Part shown: piece after piece, positions 1 through 6,406 of the stretch | Layout of the letters: each line of letters starts with the position of its first letter | Position numbering within the stretch: the stretch's first letter is position 1 | Assembly (NCBI GenBank): GCA_964423705.1 | Contig: CAYRGA010000052.1 | Span: 1-11,844 of the forward strand | Origin: CAKSIN01 sp964423705 | GTDB lineage: Bacteria; Bacillota; Clostridia; UMGS1810 | Direction of reading: 5' to 3' | Length of the DNA: 11,844 bases | The notes under the pieces: model-generated | Seen by the model: the letters and a program-made list of their open reading frames with translations, nothing else | What the model was told of the DNA's origin: nothing | Databases searched by the model: none | Position numbers and translations under genes: made by a program

Positions 1-569
1 TTGGTAAATATCAAAATGGCATCTCGTCCCTCATGAGCAATGTATGAAAGATATTCCTCGGGATAATCGTCAAGTGCATATCCCGAATGAACCATTTGCG
101 GTGAGAACATCGGCCATTGCCTTTCGATGCCTTTGCTTAAAAAAGGTGCATGTTCCGAGGTCATCATATCTTCCATGTGATATAAAGCCTGCGCGGTTCC
201 GCGCTCGTCGTGGGAATGTATTTCAATACATTTATCTATTGTAATGCAGTAGCCCTTGTAGCGGTCGGCTTCTTTTAAAAGTTCGGAGTTCTCATTTGAT
301 ATTGAGTGAATTTTTAGGGTGTTGTTTTGGTTGGATGTTAAACCGCGTTTAACGGTTATTCCCGATAAATTCATAGATGTTTTGAGATAGTCGGCAAAGT
401 CATATGCCGCTGTTTCTGCCACAATTTGACAATTTTCCGAAAGTTCAATAACAAAGTCATTTTTTAAAACAAGTTGGTTTATGGAAGGCTGCTTTTGATT
501 ATCATAAACATTTGCGGGATGAGGTTTAAGCAGTTTTTCTTGAAATTCATATTTTTTTTCGATTTTCAT
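1..569 (-). CDS. Glycoside-hydrolase-like protein, N-terminal part (truncated by window edge)
   Basis: An open frame runs on the minus strand from ATG at 569 to the left edge with no stop, giving about 189 residues. The start is fixed by AAGGAG (583-578) eight bases upstream. Residues about 30-130 have an alternating beta/alpha character, with a YKGYCITID stretch, then IEIHSHDERGTAQALYHMEDMM. This resembles the N-terminal accessory domain (GH20b/GH67 type) found before the catalytic barrel of hexosaminidases and alpha-glucuronidases, where a strand is followed by G-x-x-x-A-L-Y. The stretch after about 145 (FSPQMVHSGYALDDYPEEYL, then HEGRDAILIF) looks like the start of a TIM-barrel catalytic domain. 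Catalytic residues lie outside the window, so substrate and activity cannot be stated. No signal peptide is visible, which suggests a cytoplasmic enzyme. The divergent AraC gene is its likely regulator (inference). Family assignment is from recalled pattern only. Confidence 0.6.
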   Translation of the reverse strand, partial: MKIEKKYEFQEKLLKPHPANVYDNQKQPSINQLVLKNDFVIELSENCQIVAETAAYDFADYLKTSMNLSGITVKRGLTSNQNNTLKIHSISNENSELLKEADRYKGYCITIDKCIEIHSHDERGTAQALYHMEDMMTSEHAPFLSKGIERQWPMFSPQMVHSGYALDDYPEEYLSYIAHEGRDAILIFT

Positions 570-593
570 TTTCGTATCTCCTTGTATTTTTCA

Positions 594-623
594 TTGACAA
601 GTGCATTATACACCTGATATAAT
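594..623 (+). promoter_or_regulatory. Sigma-A-type promoter for the AraC regulator at 708
   Basis: TTGACA at 594-599 and TATAAT at 618-623 are separated by 18 bases. TGA immediately before the -10 gives an extended -10 element. Transcription would start near 630, leaving a leader of about 78 bases before the ATG at 708. It interleaves with the opposing minus-strand promoter. Confidence 0.75.
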
Positions 624-633
624 GCTTTGTGAA
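605..633 (-). promoter_or_regulatory. Promoter for the glycoside-hydrolase-like gene
   Basis: Read on the minus strand, TTCACA (633-628) and TATAAT (610-605) are 17 bases apart, with an expected start near 598. It sits almost entirely inside the opposing promoter at 594-623, so the two cannot easily be occupied by RNA polymerase together. Confidence 0.6.
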
Positions 634-707
634 TAAAGATTTTCAACAAAAAATGATAAAATATTAGCGTGATTTTAAACAAGTGTATCGTGAAGGAGGT
701 GTTGCGG

Positions 708-1550
708 ATGAATGGCTTACAGAAGGTTTATCTGTCAAATTTGAATGTGATTTGTTATGACGGAGGCAGGTATGAGATTGAAAAGGGAAACTCATGGTCA
801 TCATACGGGACGATGAATTTTGCGCAGAGCAAGCTTTACTGCATTTTCGGCGGAAGCTGCACGATTAACATATGCGGCAGAGAGTATATGGGGCATGTCG
901 GTGATTTATTTCTAATTCCCAAAAATGTTCCGCATTCGTATGAAAATGATATCAACAGCAATTTCGGAGAGTGGTGGATTCATTTTGATGTTTTTCCAAA
1001 TTACGATATTTTTGAAAGGATGAATTTGCCGTATATGCTTCATGCGGAAAATGCATGCCGTACAGAAGCACTGTTTAAGAAGTATGTCAAGGCACTGCAA
1101 AGCAAGCTTGTGTCAGACAGACTTTTGGTAAAGTCTGTCCTTTTGGAAATTTTAGCTGAATATATAAGGGCGGCAGCACCGGCGGAGAATGAGGCATCCG
1201 ATGTTGAAAAATCAAGTCTGGATTGCGTTTTGCAATACATTCACGATCACATTTCCGAAAAAATTTCGGTCGCGGAGTTAGCTTCGTTGATTCAACTGCA
1301 TCCGAATCATTTTATTCGTTTTTTTAAAATGCACACAGGCAGTACGCCTGCAAGCTATATTAAAAAGATGCGCATGGAATCAGCCAAAAGGCTGCTGGAG
1401 GATACGGAAATGAACATTTATGAAATTTCGGAGCAAATCGGAATCAGTGAGCCGACCTATTTTTCCAAGTTGTTTAAAGAATATTATTCCATGCCGCCCA
1501 AGGCGTACCGCGATTTTTTCAGAAATAATCCCGTAAAATGGGTAAAATAA
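708..1550 (+). CDS. AraC-family transcriptional regulator with N-terminal cupin domain
   Basis: 280 residues. The start is ATG 708, preceded by GGAGG (695-699) with an 8-base gap; an in-frame GTG at 669 lacks a ribosome binding site. Residues about 40-100 form a cupin-type sensor (GDLFLIPKNVPHSYEN at 65-80, then WWIHFD), the arabinose-binding-like domain that senses a small ligand in AraC proteins. Residues about 170-275 hold the paired helix-turn-helix DNA-binding module: ISVAELASLIQLHPNHFIRF about 186-205, then MNIYEISEQIGISEPTYFSK from 235, followed by LFKEYYSMPPKAYR, the usual AraC C-terminal signature. The gene diverges from the glycoside-hydrolase-like gene and precedes the M24/creatininase operon in the same direction, so it probably controls one or both (inference). 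Family confidence is high; the ligand is unknown. Confidence 0.93.
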   Translation: MNGLQKVYLSNLNVICYDGGRYEIEKGNSWSSYGTMNFAQSKLYCIFGGSCTINICGREYMGHVGDLFLIPKNVPHSYENDINSNFGEWWIHFDVFPNYDIFERMNLPYMLHAENACRTEALFKKYVKALQSKLVSDRLLVKSVLLEILAEYIRAAAPAENEASDVEKSSLDCVLQYIHDHISEKISVAELASLIQLHPNHFIRFFKMHTGSTPASYIKKMRMESAKRLLEDTEMNIYEISEQIGISEPTYFSKLFKEYYSMPPKAYRDFFRNNPVKWVK

Positions 1551-1864
1551 AATGTAAAGCCTGCCGATAAGCTCATTTTTTCGAGCTTATCGGTCAGTTG
1601 TAATATCAGCATATTTATAAATGCCGCCGGTTCTGTTTAAATATGAAAACCTCATCTTTGCTTTAATAAGAAATTTATATCAAACAACAAAAAATAATAC
1701 AAAATCACATTAATTTAAGATTGTGCAAAAAAGAATTAATTTTGTATAAATACAACCAAAATAAAAAATGGTATACTTGGCTTAAGAGGTCTTGCAGCGT
1801 TGATTGTCTGTAAGCTGTGATTTAACGGGGTTTCGACCCTTTATCGAAAGAGGAGGTTTTCAAA
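1551..1864 (+). promoter_or_regulatory. 314-bp regulatory intergenic region before the M24/creatininase operon
   Basis: No gene is seen here. After the hairpin at 1564-1593 the sequence is very A/T-rich with A tracts (1640-1770), typical of an activator-dependent promoter. A perfect inverted repeat TTGTAT-AA-ATACAA lies at 1742-1755. A -10 element TATACT (1772-1777) with TGG in front (extended -10) follows. No good -35 box exists 16-18 bases upstream; the inverted repeat occupies that place. The octamer ATTAATTT occurs at 1709-1716 and again at 1735-1742. A strong ribosome binding site AGGAGG (1851-1856) sits 8 bases before the ATG. An AraC-activated promoter fits this layout (inference). Confidence 0.55.
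1564..1593 (+). terminator. Hairpin downstream of the AraC gene, weak terminator candidate
   Basis: CCGATAAGCTC (1564-1574) pairs perfectly with GAGCTTATCGG (1583-1593) around an 8-base T-rich loop, 13 bases after the stop codon. No T run follows, so it is not a canonical intrinsic terminator. It may end or protect the araC-type transcript. Confidence 0.45.
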
Positions 1865-3040
1865 ATGGAAAAAAGAATTTGTATTCCCGATTACGAGTAC
1901 AAGGAGAGAATCGCAAAAGCTGCAAAGCTGCTGCGCGAGAAAGGCATCGATGTAATGGTTGTTTCCAGTACGGAGTCTGACTACGCAAATGCCAGATATT
2001 TCAGCGGATTTTGGCCTTTGTTTGAACGTGCCGGCGTTGCTATATCCGCAACGGGTGATGCCGCACTTTTGGTAGGCCCCGAGTCTGCTATATTTGCAAA
2101 GGATTTCGGAAAGATTGACAAGATTTTTGTCCTGAAGGAATTCAGAGAGTCAGCCGACCCGGCATATCCGGAATTACACGCAGATACCTTTGCAGATGTA
2201 TTTAAAAGCATTGGTGTGAGCGGCAAAAAAATAAAAATCGGTCTTGGAAGCTATGTAGAATGTACACTTCCGATTTATGAAGGCTTAAAGGACAGCTTTC
2301 CGGAGGCTGATATCGTAAAATGCAATGAAATCATGGTTGAACTCAGAAAAATAAAAAGCGAAAATGAGCTTGCTTGTATTCAAGAGGGCTTCCGTATTAT
2401 AGAGATTGCCACAGACGAAGTTATAAAGGCGTTAAAGCCGGGTGTTACAGAGCTTGAAATGGTTGGTGTGGCTCAGAAGGTTATATATGAGCACGGCGCG
2501 GAATACGAGGGACTTCCGATGTATGTATTCAGCGAAGCTTCCACACGACATGCCATCAGCCGCTCCAGCTACAAAAAAATCGGTAAAGGTGACATTGTAC
2601 AGCTCAATCTTTCGGCAAAAATAGACGGCTATTCTCCGGCTATCGGTCTTCCGGTAATTATGGGTAAGCTTGAAGGAGAACGCAGAGAAATTGTTGATTT
2701 CTGTTTGAAGGCTCATAACTGGACGGTTGACAGAATTAAAGCGGGAGTTATGGCAAGTGATATTGCAAAGGATTTTTATCAGCTGTATAAAGATAATGGT
2801 ATGGCAGATAACTTTGTATACGGTCCGTGTCATGGAACAGGTATGATAGAGGTTGAGGCACCTTGGATGGAAACAATAAGTGATTATCCGCTTGAGCCCA
2901 ATATGACCTTCCAGGTAGATACGTTTATTTCCGGTCCGACCTTCGGTACAAGGTGGGAAAAGGGTATCGTGGTAACCGAGGACGGCTGCCGTTCCATGAC
3001 AGATTACCTGAAGAAAGGAATTATAGAAATCGATGTGTAA
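1865..3040 (+). CDS. Creatinase-like M24 family (pita-bread fold) hydrolase with altered metal ligands
   Basis: 391 residues, the normal two-domain length for prolidase/creatinase proteins: N-terminal domain about 1-150, pita-bread domain about 155-391. The M24 landmarks are readable: H229 in STRHAIS, KGDIVQLNLSAKIDGYSPAI at 241-260, PCHGTG at 321-326, TFQVDTF around 352, GTRWEKGIVVTEDG at 361-374. In metallo-aminopeptidases the five ligands are D, D, H, E, E. Aligning by motif, they are here N248, A259, H323, D352 and E365, so both aspartates are lost and one glutamate is shortened. Pseudomonas creatinase, a metal-independent family member, likewise has Asn in this first motif and uses a histidine (His232) near the position of H229. 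So a C-N hydrolase of creatinase type is more likely than an Xaa-Pro peptidase (inference). It is first in the operon, and its last bases overlap the next gene. Confidence 0.85.
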   Translation: MEKRICIPDYEYKERIAKAAKLLREKGIDVMVVSSTESDYANARYFSGFWPLFERAGVAISATGDAALLVGPESAIFAKDFGKIDKIFVLKEFRESADPAYPELHADTFADVFKSIGVSGKKIKIGLGSYVECTLPIYEGLKDSFPEADIVKCNEIMVELRKIKSENELACIQEGFRIIEIATDEVIKALKPGVTELEMVGVAQKVIYEHGAEYEGLPMYVFSEASTRHAISRSSYKKIGKGDIVQLNLSAKIDGYSPAIGLPVIMGKLEGERREIVDFCLKAHNWTVDRIKAGVMASDIAKDFYQLYKDNGMADNFVYGPCHGTGMIEVEAPWMETISDYPLEPNMTFQVDTFISGPTFGTRWEKGIVVTEDGCRSMTDYLKKGIIEIDV

Positions 3041-3407
3041 TAACGGAATGGGTAAGAAAAATTGGCTGATTCCCGATTGTGAGCTTCCGCATGAGGGTGA
3101 AGGCGTATTAAAGGGACATGAATCTGTAATTGTTGTAAACGACAGTGATACGGATGCTAAAATAAAAGTAACGGTTTTCTTCACAGACAAAGCATGCTAT
3201 GATGAAATAGAGTGGTTTGTCGGCAAAGGTAAGGTACGTTGCTTCCGTATGAATAATGCAGAGGATATGTGCGGCTTTGAGGTGCCGTATGAAACGCAGT
3301 ATGCGATGAAGCTGACATCGAACTGCAATATAGTCGTACAGTACGGAAGGCTTGATAATCGTCAGACAAACCTTGCGTATTATACCACGATGGCTTATTG
3401 CGAATAA
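3033..3407 (+). CDS. ASRT-family (sensory rhodopsin transducer-like) small-molecule-binding protein
   Basis: 124 residues, soluble, no membrane segment. It follows the whole ASRT (PF07100) pattern as I recall it from the Anabaena protein: W11 with I-P downstream, GHESVIVVNDSDTDAKIKVT (28-47), FFTDK, then PYETQYAMKLTSN and the hallmark VVQYGRLDNRQ (101-111). The family forms a beta-sandwich oligomer and has been proposed from comparative genomics to be a general small-molecule (sugar-like) binding domain. No rhodopsin is encoded nearby, so a sensory rhodopsin role is unlikely here. The start is uncertain: ATG 3033 overlaps the M24 gene by 8 bases with AAAGGA 13 bases upstream; ATG 3048 gives a 119-residue form with a family-like start but no ribosome binding site. 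Either implies translational coupling. Confidence 0.85.
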   Translation: MCNNGMGKKNWLIPDCELPHEGEGVLKGHESVIVVNDSDTDAKIKVTVFFTDKACYDEIEWFVGKGKVRCFRMNNAEDMCGFEVPYETQYAMKLTSNCNIVVQYGRLDNRQTNLAYYTTMAYCE

Positions 3408-3414
3408 TGGTTTT

Positions 3415-3449
3415 AAACGCTGTTCGGGCATATGTTCCGAACAGCGTTT
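3415..3449 (+). other. Strong intercistronic RNA hairpin
   Basis: AAACGCTGTTCGG (3415-3427) is perfectly complementary to CCGAACAGCGTTT (3437-3449) around a 9-base loop, starting 7 bases after the ASRT stop and ending 37 bases before the next ATG. Only a short T run (TTTT at 3457-3460) follows at some distance. It is more likely an mRNA-stabilising or partial-attenuation element than a full terminator. Confidence 0.6.
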
Positions 3450-3486
3450 GATGCAATTTTATGTTAAATGGGAAAGGAATGATTTT

Positions 3487-4221
3487 ATGTATTTGGATAT
3501 GTGTTTTCCAAAAGAACTGGAGGAAGCGAAAAAGAAAAATACGCCGGTGGTAATTGTCGGCGGGACGGTAGAATATCACGGACCGCACTGTGCATATGGC
3601 TGCGACACCCTGGTAGCCCGGGGACTTATCGAAAAGCTGGCGGAGAAAAAGGAGCTCATCATAGCACCGTCTGTCAGCTACAGCCCGTCAAGCTATGCGG
3701 TTGCGGATGAAAAGAGCGGAACTGTTCATATAGAAGAAAAAGCGTTTGAAAACTATCTGCACTATGTTTTTATGAGTATGCTTTGCTCGGGACTGCATAA
3801 TATATACGTTGTTATTCATCATCAGTTTGAACAGGAATCCCTTATGCCGATGACATTGTCATATATGATGGCGGCAAAGCGCGCAACCATGGCTTATCTT
3901 GAGAAAACAAAAGGACAAGGCTGGTGGGGCAGCGAAAGCTACAAGGATTACTATGAAAATCTGGAAAATGACGATAATCCGTTTGGCTGGATTAAGGTTA
4001 TTCCGACAATGAGTACCGAGGTTCAGAATGCCACAGGTTACGATCACGCCGGTGAATTTGAAAGCTCTATTTTAATGTCGCTGTATCCGGATGCCGTTAA
4101 GCTTGACAGGCTTGGCGATATCGAGCATTGGTTTACCAAAAGTGCCGCAAAGGCAAATAAAGAGCTTGGTGACGAGATGGTACGACAGTCACTTGCATAC
4201 TTGGAAAAAGCTATCCAGTAG
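3487..4221 (+). CDS. Creatininase-family amidohydrolase
   Basis: 244 residues, close to the family's usual 240-260. Start ATG 3487 has AAAGGA (3473-3478) eight bases upstream. Residues 21-40 (VVIVGGTVEYHGPHCAYGCD) match the creatininase pattern G-S/T-x-E-x-H-G-P-H-x-P-x-G-x-D, placing predicted metal ligands at E29, H31 and D40. A second block, VVIHHQFEQE (108-117), stands where the family has GHGGN or GHYEN, with H112 the likely ligand. The third block, DHAGEFESS (176-184), matches the conserved HAGxxES/T motif. These cytoplasmic enzymes hydrolyse cyclic or linear amides (creatinine, or N-formyl/riboside amides in relatives) using two metal ions. The neighbouring creatinase-fold gene makes an amide or guanidino substrate plausible, but the true substrate cannot be read from sequence. 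Several relatives have other jobs, for example mycofactocin MftE. Confidence 0.87.
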   Translation: MYLDMCFPKELEEAKKKNTPVVIVGGTVEYHGPHCAYGCDTLVARGLIEKLAEKKELIIAPSVSYSPSSYAVADEKSGTVHIEEKAFENYLHYVFMSMLCSGLHNIYVVIHHQFEQESLMPMTLSYMMAAKRATMAYLEKTKGQGWWGSESYKDYYENLENDDNPFGWIKVIPTMSTEVQNATGYDHAGEFESSILMSLYPDAVKLDRLGDIEHWFTKSAAKANKELGDEMVRQSLAYLEKAIQ

Positions 4222-4230
4222 CATGATATG

Positions 4231-4246
4231 ACCGGAGTAATCCGGT
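4231..4246 (+). other. Small GNRA-tetraloop hairpin between operon genes
   Basis: ACCGGA-GTAA-TCCGGT forms a perfect 6-bp stem capped by a GTAA (GNRA) tetraloop, 9 bases after the creatininase-family stop. There is no T tract, so it is not a terminator. It may be a processing or stability element. Confidence 0.4.
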
Positions 4247-4273
4247 ATATAGATGCAGAAACCGGAGGAAAAA

Positions 4274-5347
4274 ATGAAAATAAATTTACAAAAAGAATTT
4301 TTCAAAGATAGGGAATATGAGCTTGTTTCAAATGGCTCCATGAAGGTGACGGCTTTTCGGTATTCTACCGGTGTAGAGGCACTGAAGGTGGAAAATTCAC
4401 GCGGATTTTTTATAATCCTGCCGTTTCAGGGACAACAGATATGGCGGGTACATTTTGACGGACAGGATTTGGTGATGAAAACAAAATTCGATGAACCGGA
4501 GCCGACGGAGGATTATTTAAAAACCTATGGTGGATTTTTGCTACACTGTGGTATTTGTGCATTTGGTGTTCCGCAGTCCGATGATACTCACCCGCTTCAC
4601 GGTGAAACGCCGAATGCACCGTACCGCAAAGCGTACATCGAATGCGGTGATAATTACATAGCGGTCGGCGGCAGCTACGAATACAATCTGTCCTTTACAA
4701 AAAATTATATTTTTTCACCCGAATGCAGGCTGTATGAGGATGATACCGTGCTTAAGGTAACGTCACAGCTTGAAAATCGTCGTTCGGAACCGATGGAGTA
4801 TATGTATTTGTGCCATATCAATTTTCGACCGAAGGACGGCGCACGGTTAATGTATTCCGCCGATTACGACAAGGAACATATAAAGGTTTTTAAAAGAATT
4901 GGCGACAATGTTCCGAAAAAACAGGCAGAGAAGCTGCTTTCATATATGGAAGCAGTGCAGGAAAACCCTGAGCTTCACCATACAGTCGGAGCATCGGGAC
5001 AGATATTTGACCCGGAAATCTGCTTTGCGATAAATTATAAGGGCGATGAAAGCGGCAGAGCGTACACTATGCAGTATTCGGATGAAGGTGCATGCTACGT
5101 CAGCCATCCTACAGATGTACTGCCTGTCGGAATCCGCTGGATTTCCCGTACGGGAGATGAGGATTCCATGGGCATGGTTCTTCCCGCGACAGGTGAACAT
5201 CTTGGATATCAAAATGCGAAGCGCAGCGGTCAGGTGAAAATTCTCCCGCCTAACGGCAAAGTCACTTTTATGATAGAGGCGGGATATTTGGAAAAGGAAC
5301 GTGCGGATATAGTAAAGGAAAAAATAGAGAAAATTAAAAATAATTGA
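4274..5347 (+). CDS. DUF4432 / aldose-1-epimerase-like protein (galactose mutarotase fold)
   Basis: 357 residues. ATG 4274 is chosen because GGAGG (4264-4268) lies 5 bases before it; an in-frame ATG at 4253 has only a distant GGAG. The protein is rich in beta strands. It carries FQGQQIWRVHFDGQ (51-64), GGFLLHCGICAFGVP (86-100) and then HPLHGE (106-111), which match the DUF4432/mutarotase-like layout of an early Q-x-x-x-W strand and a PLHG motif. Such proteins bind pyranose rings; some are mutarotases, many are uncharacterised. It is the last gene before a good terminator, so it belongs to the operon with the M24, ASRT and creatininase-family genes. It suggests that the operon's substrate or product includes a sugar-like ring (inference). 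No signal peptide is seen. Exact function unknown. Confidence 0.75.
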   Translation: MKINLQKEFFKDREYELVSNGSMKVTAFRYSTGVEALKVENSRGFFIILPFQGQQIWRVHFDGQDLVMKTKFDEPEPTEDYLKTYGGFLLHCGICAFGVPQSDDTHPLHGETPNAPYRKAYIECGDNYIAVGGSYEYNLSFTKNYIFSPECRLYEDDTVLKVTSQLENRRSEPMEYMYLCHINFRPKDGARLMYSADYDKEHIKVFKRIGDNVPKKQAEKLLSYMEAVQENPELHHTVGASGQIFDPEICFAINYKGDESGRAYTMQYSDEGACYVSHPTDVLPVGIRWISRTGDEDSMGMVLPATGEHLGYQNAKRSGQVKILPPNGKVTFMIEAGYLEKERADIVKEKIEKIKNN

Positions 5348-5354
5348 TGATAAG

Positions 5355-5389
5355 CAGGGAGTGCGGTCGGTGTGCTCCCTGGTTTTTTT
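5355..5389 (+). terminator. Intrinsic terminator of the M24/creatininase operon
   Basis: CAGGGAG (5355-5361) pairs with CTCCCTG (5375-5381). The stem extends inward by TGC/GTG with two wobble pairs. It is followed by seven T residues at 5383-5389, eight bases after the operon's last stop codon. Confidence 0.9.
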
Positions 5390-5452
5390 AATGATATTTT
5401 TATTTTTCACCGCATAATCTTACAATCATTTAAGCTTTGAGAATTTGCGGTG

Positions 5453-6328
5453 TTATAAGTCCAGCTTGGAACGAATGGACTGAGCATATTTTTTCGGTGA
5501 CTGTCCCGTTTTCTGCTTGAACAGACGGCAGAAATAGTGAATGGAATTAAAGCCCAGTTTTTCGGCGATTTCGGTAACCGAGAGCGTGCCCTCGCGGAGA
5601 AGAATTTTAGCTTCGCGAACCTTTAAATTATTGCAGTAATCCGGTATGGTCATGCCGTGCTCTTGCTTGAAGCTTTGACAAAGTGTCGTTTTGTTTGTAC
5701 CGAAAAGAAAGCAGATATTATCAAGAAGGATTTTTTCGCGAAAATGCTCTGCAATATACCGCTCAACTTCGGGAAATTTTGAGCCATCCTTGCTACTTGA
5801 GGTTTTTGATGTGTCCGGCTTTTGCAAACTGCGAACCAGGCTTATCAAAAAGGACTCTAATCGCAGCTTAATCATTTGGTCTGCACCGAAGGGATAGCTT
5901 TCTCTTTTTTTCATGTCAAGCAGGTTTGGCATATCGTATGGCGGAGCATATACGCTCATGCCCTCCTTCATTATTTCCGCAAGCATTTTTTTCTGATCGG
6001 CGGTAAGTGTAAATGGGACTTTTGAAAAAGGCATCAATGCCTCCGAGAAACATTCAAAGCCTATTATTATCACATTCGGAGCAATGTTGGTGGGGCATGC
6101 AAGTGAATGTATTTCATTTGGGCGATGTATGATGAGCTGGTTGTCCGCAAGAGCACCGGTATAGTTTTCCGCTGTGACGGTTATTTCACCTTTGTCTACG
6201 TAAAGTAGCTCGCAAAAATTATGAAAATCTCCGCTTGTATGATACTGTCCCGTAAATTCAAAATAGTGAATATTGGCAATGCGCAGTACTTCCAATGGAA
6301 GGTCGAAGCTTTTTAATTGAAATTCCAT
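5453..6328 (-). CDS. AraC-family transcriptional regulator with N-terminal cupin domain
   Basis: 291 residues from ATG 6328, with GAGG on the minus strand seven bases before the start. Residues about 30-95 are a cupin-like sensor (FHNFCELLYVDKGEIT, then LIIHRPNEIHSL at 65-76). Residues about 187-285 hold the double helix-turn-helix: ILLDNICFLFGTNKTTLCQS, then LSVTEIAEKLGFNSIHYFCR with LFKQKTGQSPKKYAQS, a textbook AraC C-terminus. A serine/lysine-rich linker (SKTSSSKDGSK, 174-184) joins the halves. It converges on the M24/creatininase operon, with only about 60 bp between that operon's terminator and this stop codon. Its promoter seems to overlap the inverted repeat at 6347-6395. It could be a second regulator of that operon, or regulate the phosphate gene upstream of it; the sequence does not decide. 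Confidence 0.92.
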   Translation of the reverse strand: MEFQLKSFDLPLEVLRIANIHYFEFTGQYHTSGDFHNFCELLYVDKGEITVTAENYTGALADNQLIIHRPNEIHSLACPTNIAPNVIIIGFECFSEALMPFSKVPFTLTADQKKMLAEIMKEGMSVYAPPYDMPNLLDMKKRESYPFGADQMIKLRLESFLISLVRSLQKPDTSKTSSSKDGSKFPEVERYIAEHFREKILLDNICFLFGTNKTTLCQSFKQEHGMTIPDYCNNLKVREAKILLREGTLSVTEIAEKLGFNSIHYFCRLFKQKTGQSPKKYAQSIRSKLDL

Positions 6329-6340
6329 AGTAATTCCTCA

Positions 6341-6369
6341 TATAGTGAAATGTAAAGCTTCTTTGTCAA
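6341..6369 (-). promoter_or_regulatory. Possible promoter of the minus-strand AraC gene
   Basis: TTGACA reads on the minus strand at 6369-6364. Downstream the -10 is poor: ACTATA at 17-base spacing, or TATATG at 19-base spacing (6344-6339). Since only 18 bases separate the inverted repeat from the ATG, a promoter here or read-through from the phosphate symporter gene is needed. Confidence 0.35.
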
Positions 6370-6395
6370 ATTCTTGCAATGAAGCTTTACATTTC
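6347..6395. repeat. Perfect 15-bp inverted repeat between the phosphate symporter and AraC genes
   Basis: GAAATGTAAAGCTTC (6347-6361) and GAAGCTTTACATTTC (6381-6395) are exact reverse complements around a 19-base spacer. On the minus strand it starts 12 bases after the symporter stop codon. It lacks a following T run, so it is either a weak terminator/stabiliser of the symporter mRNA or an operator pair around the -35 box of the AraC gene. Confidence 0.75.
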
Positions 6396-6406
6396 GGCAA
6401 CAAAAT

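Noticed and set aside
44..244. 66-codon plus-strand frame near the left edge
   Set aside because: It is antisense to the minus-strand glycoside-hydrolase-like gene, which has a good start and ribosome binding site and stays open throughout.
1640..1665. Possible CcpA cre site in the operon promoter region
   Set aside because: TGAAAACCTCATCT fails at the central CG and the right half of the consensus.
2432..3190. Long open frame on the minus strand opposite the M24 and ASRT genes (252 codons)
   Set aside because: It lies fully antisense to two well-supported genes, has low-complexity composition with no recognisable domain and no ribosome binding site that I can see.
5408..5452. CACCGCA/TGCGGTG inverted repeat just after the stop of the minus-strand AraC gene
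   Set aside because: The loop is 31 bases and the following minus-strand sequence is A-rich, not T-rich, so it does not look like a terminator.
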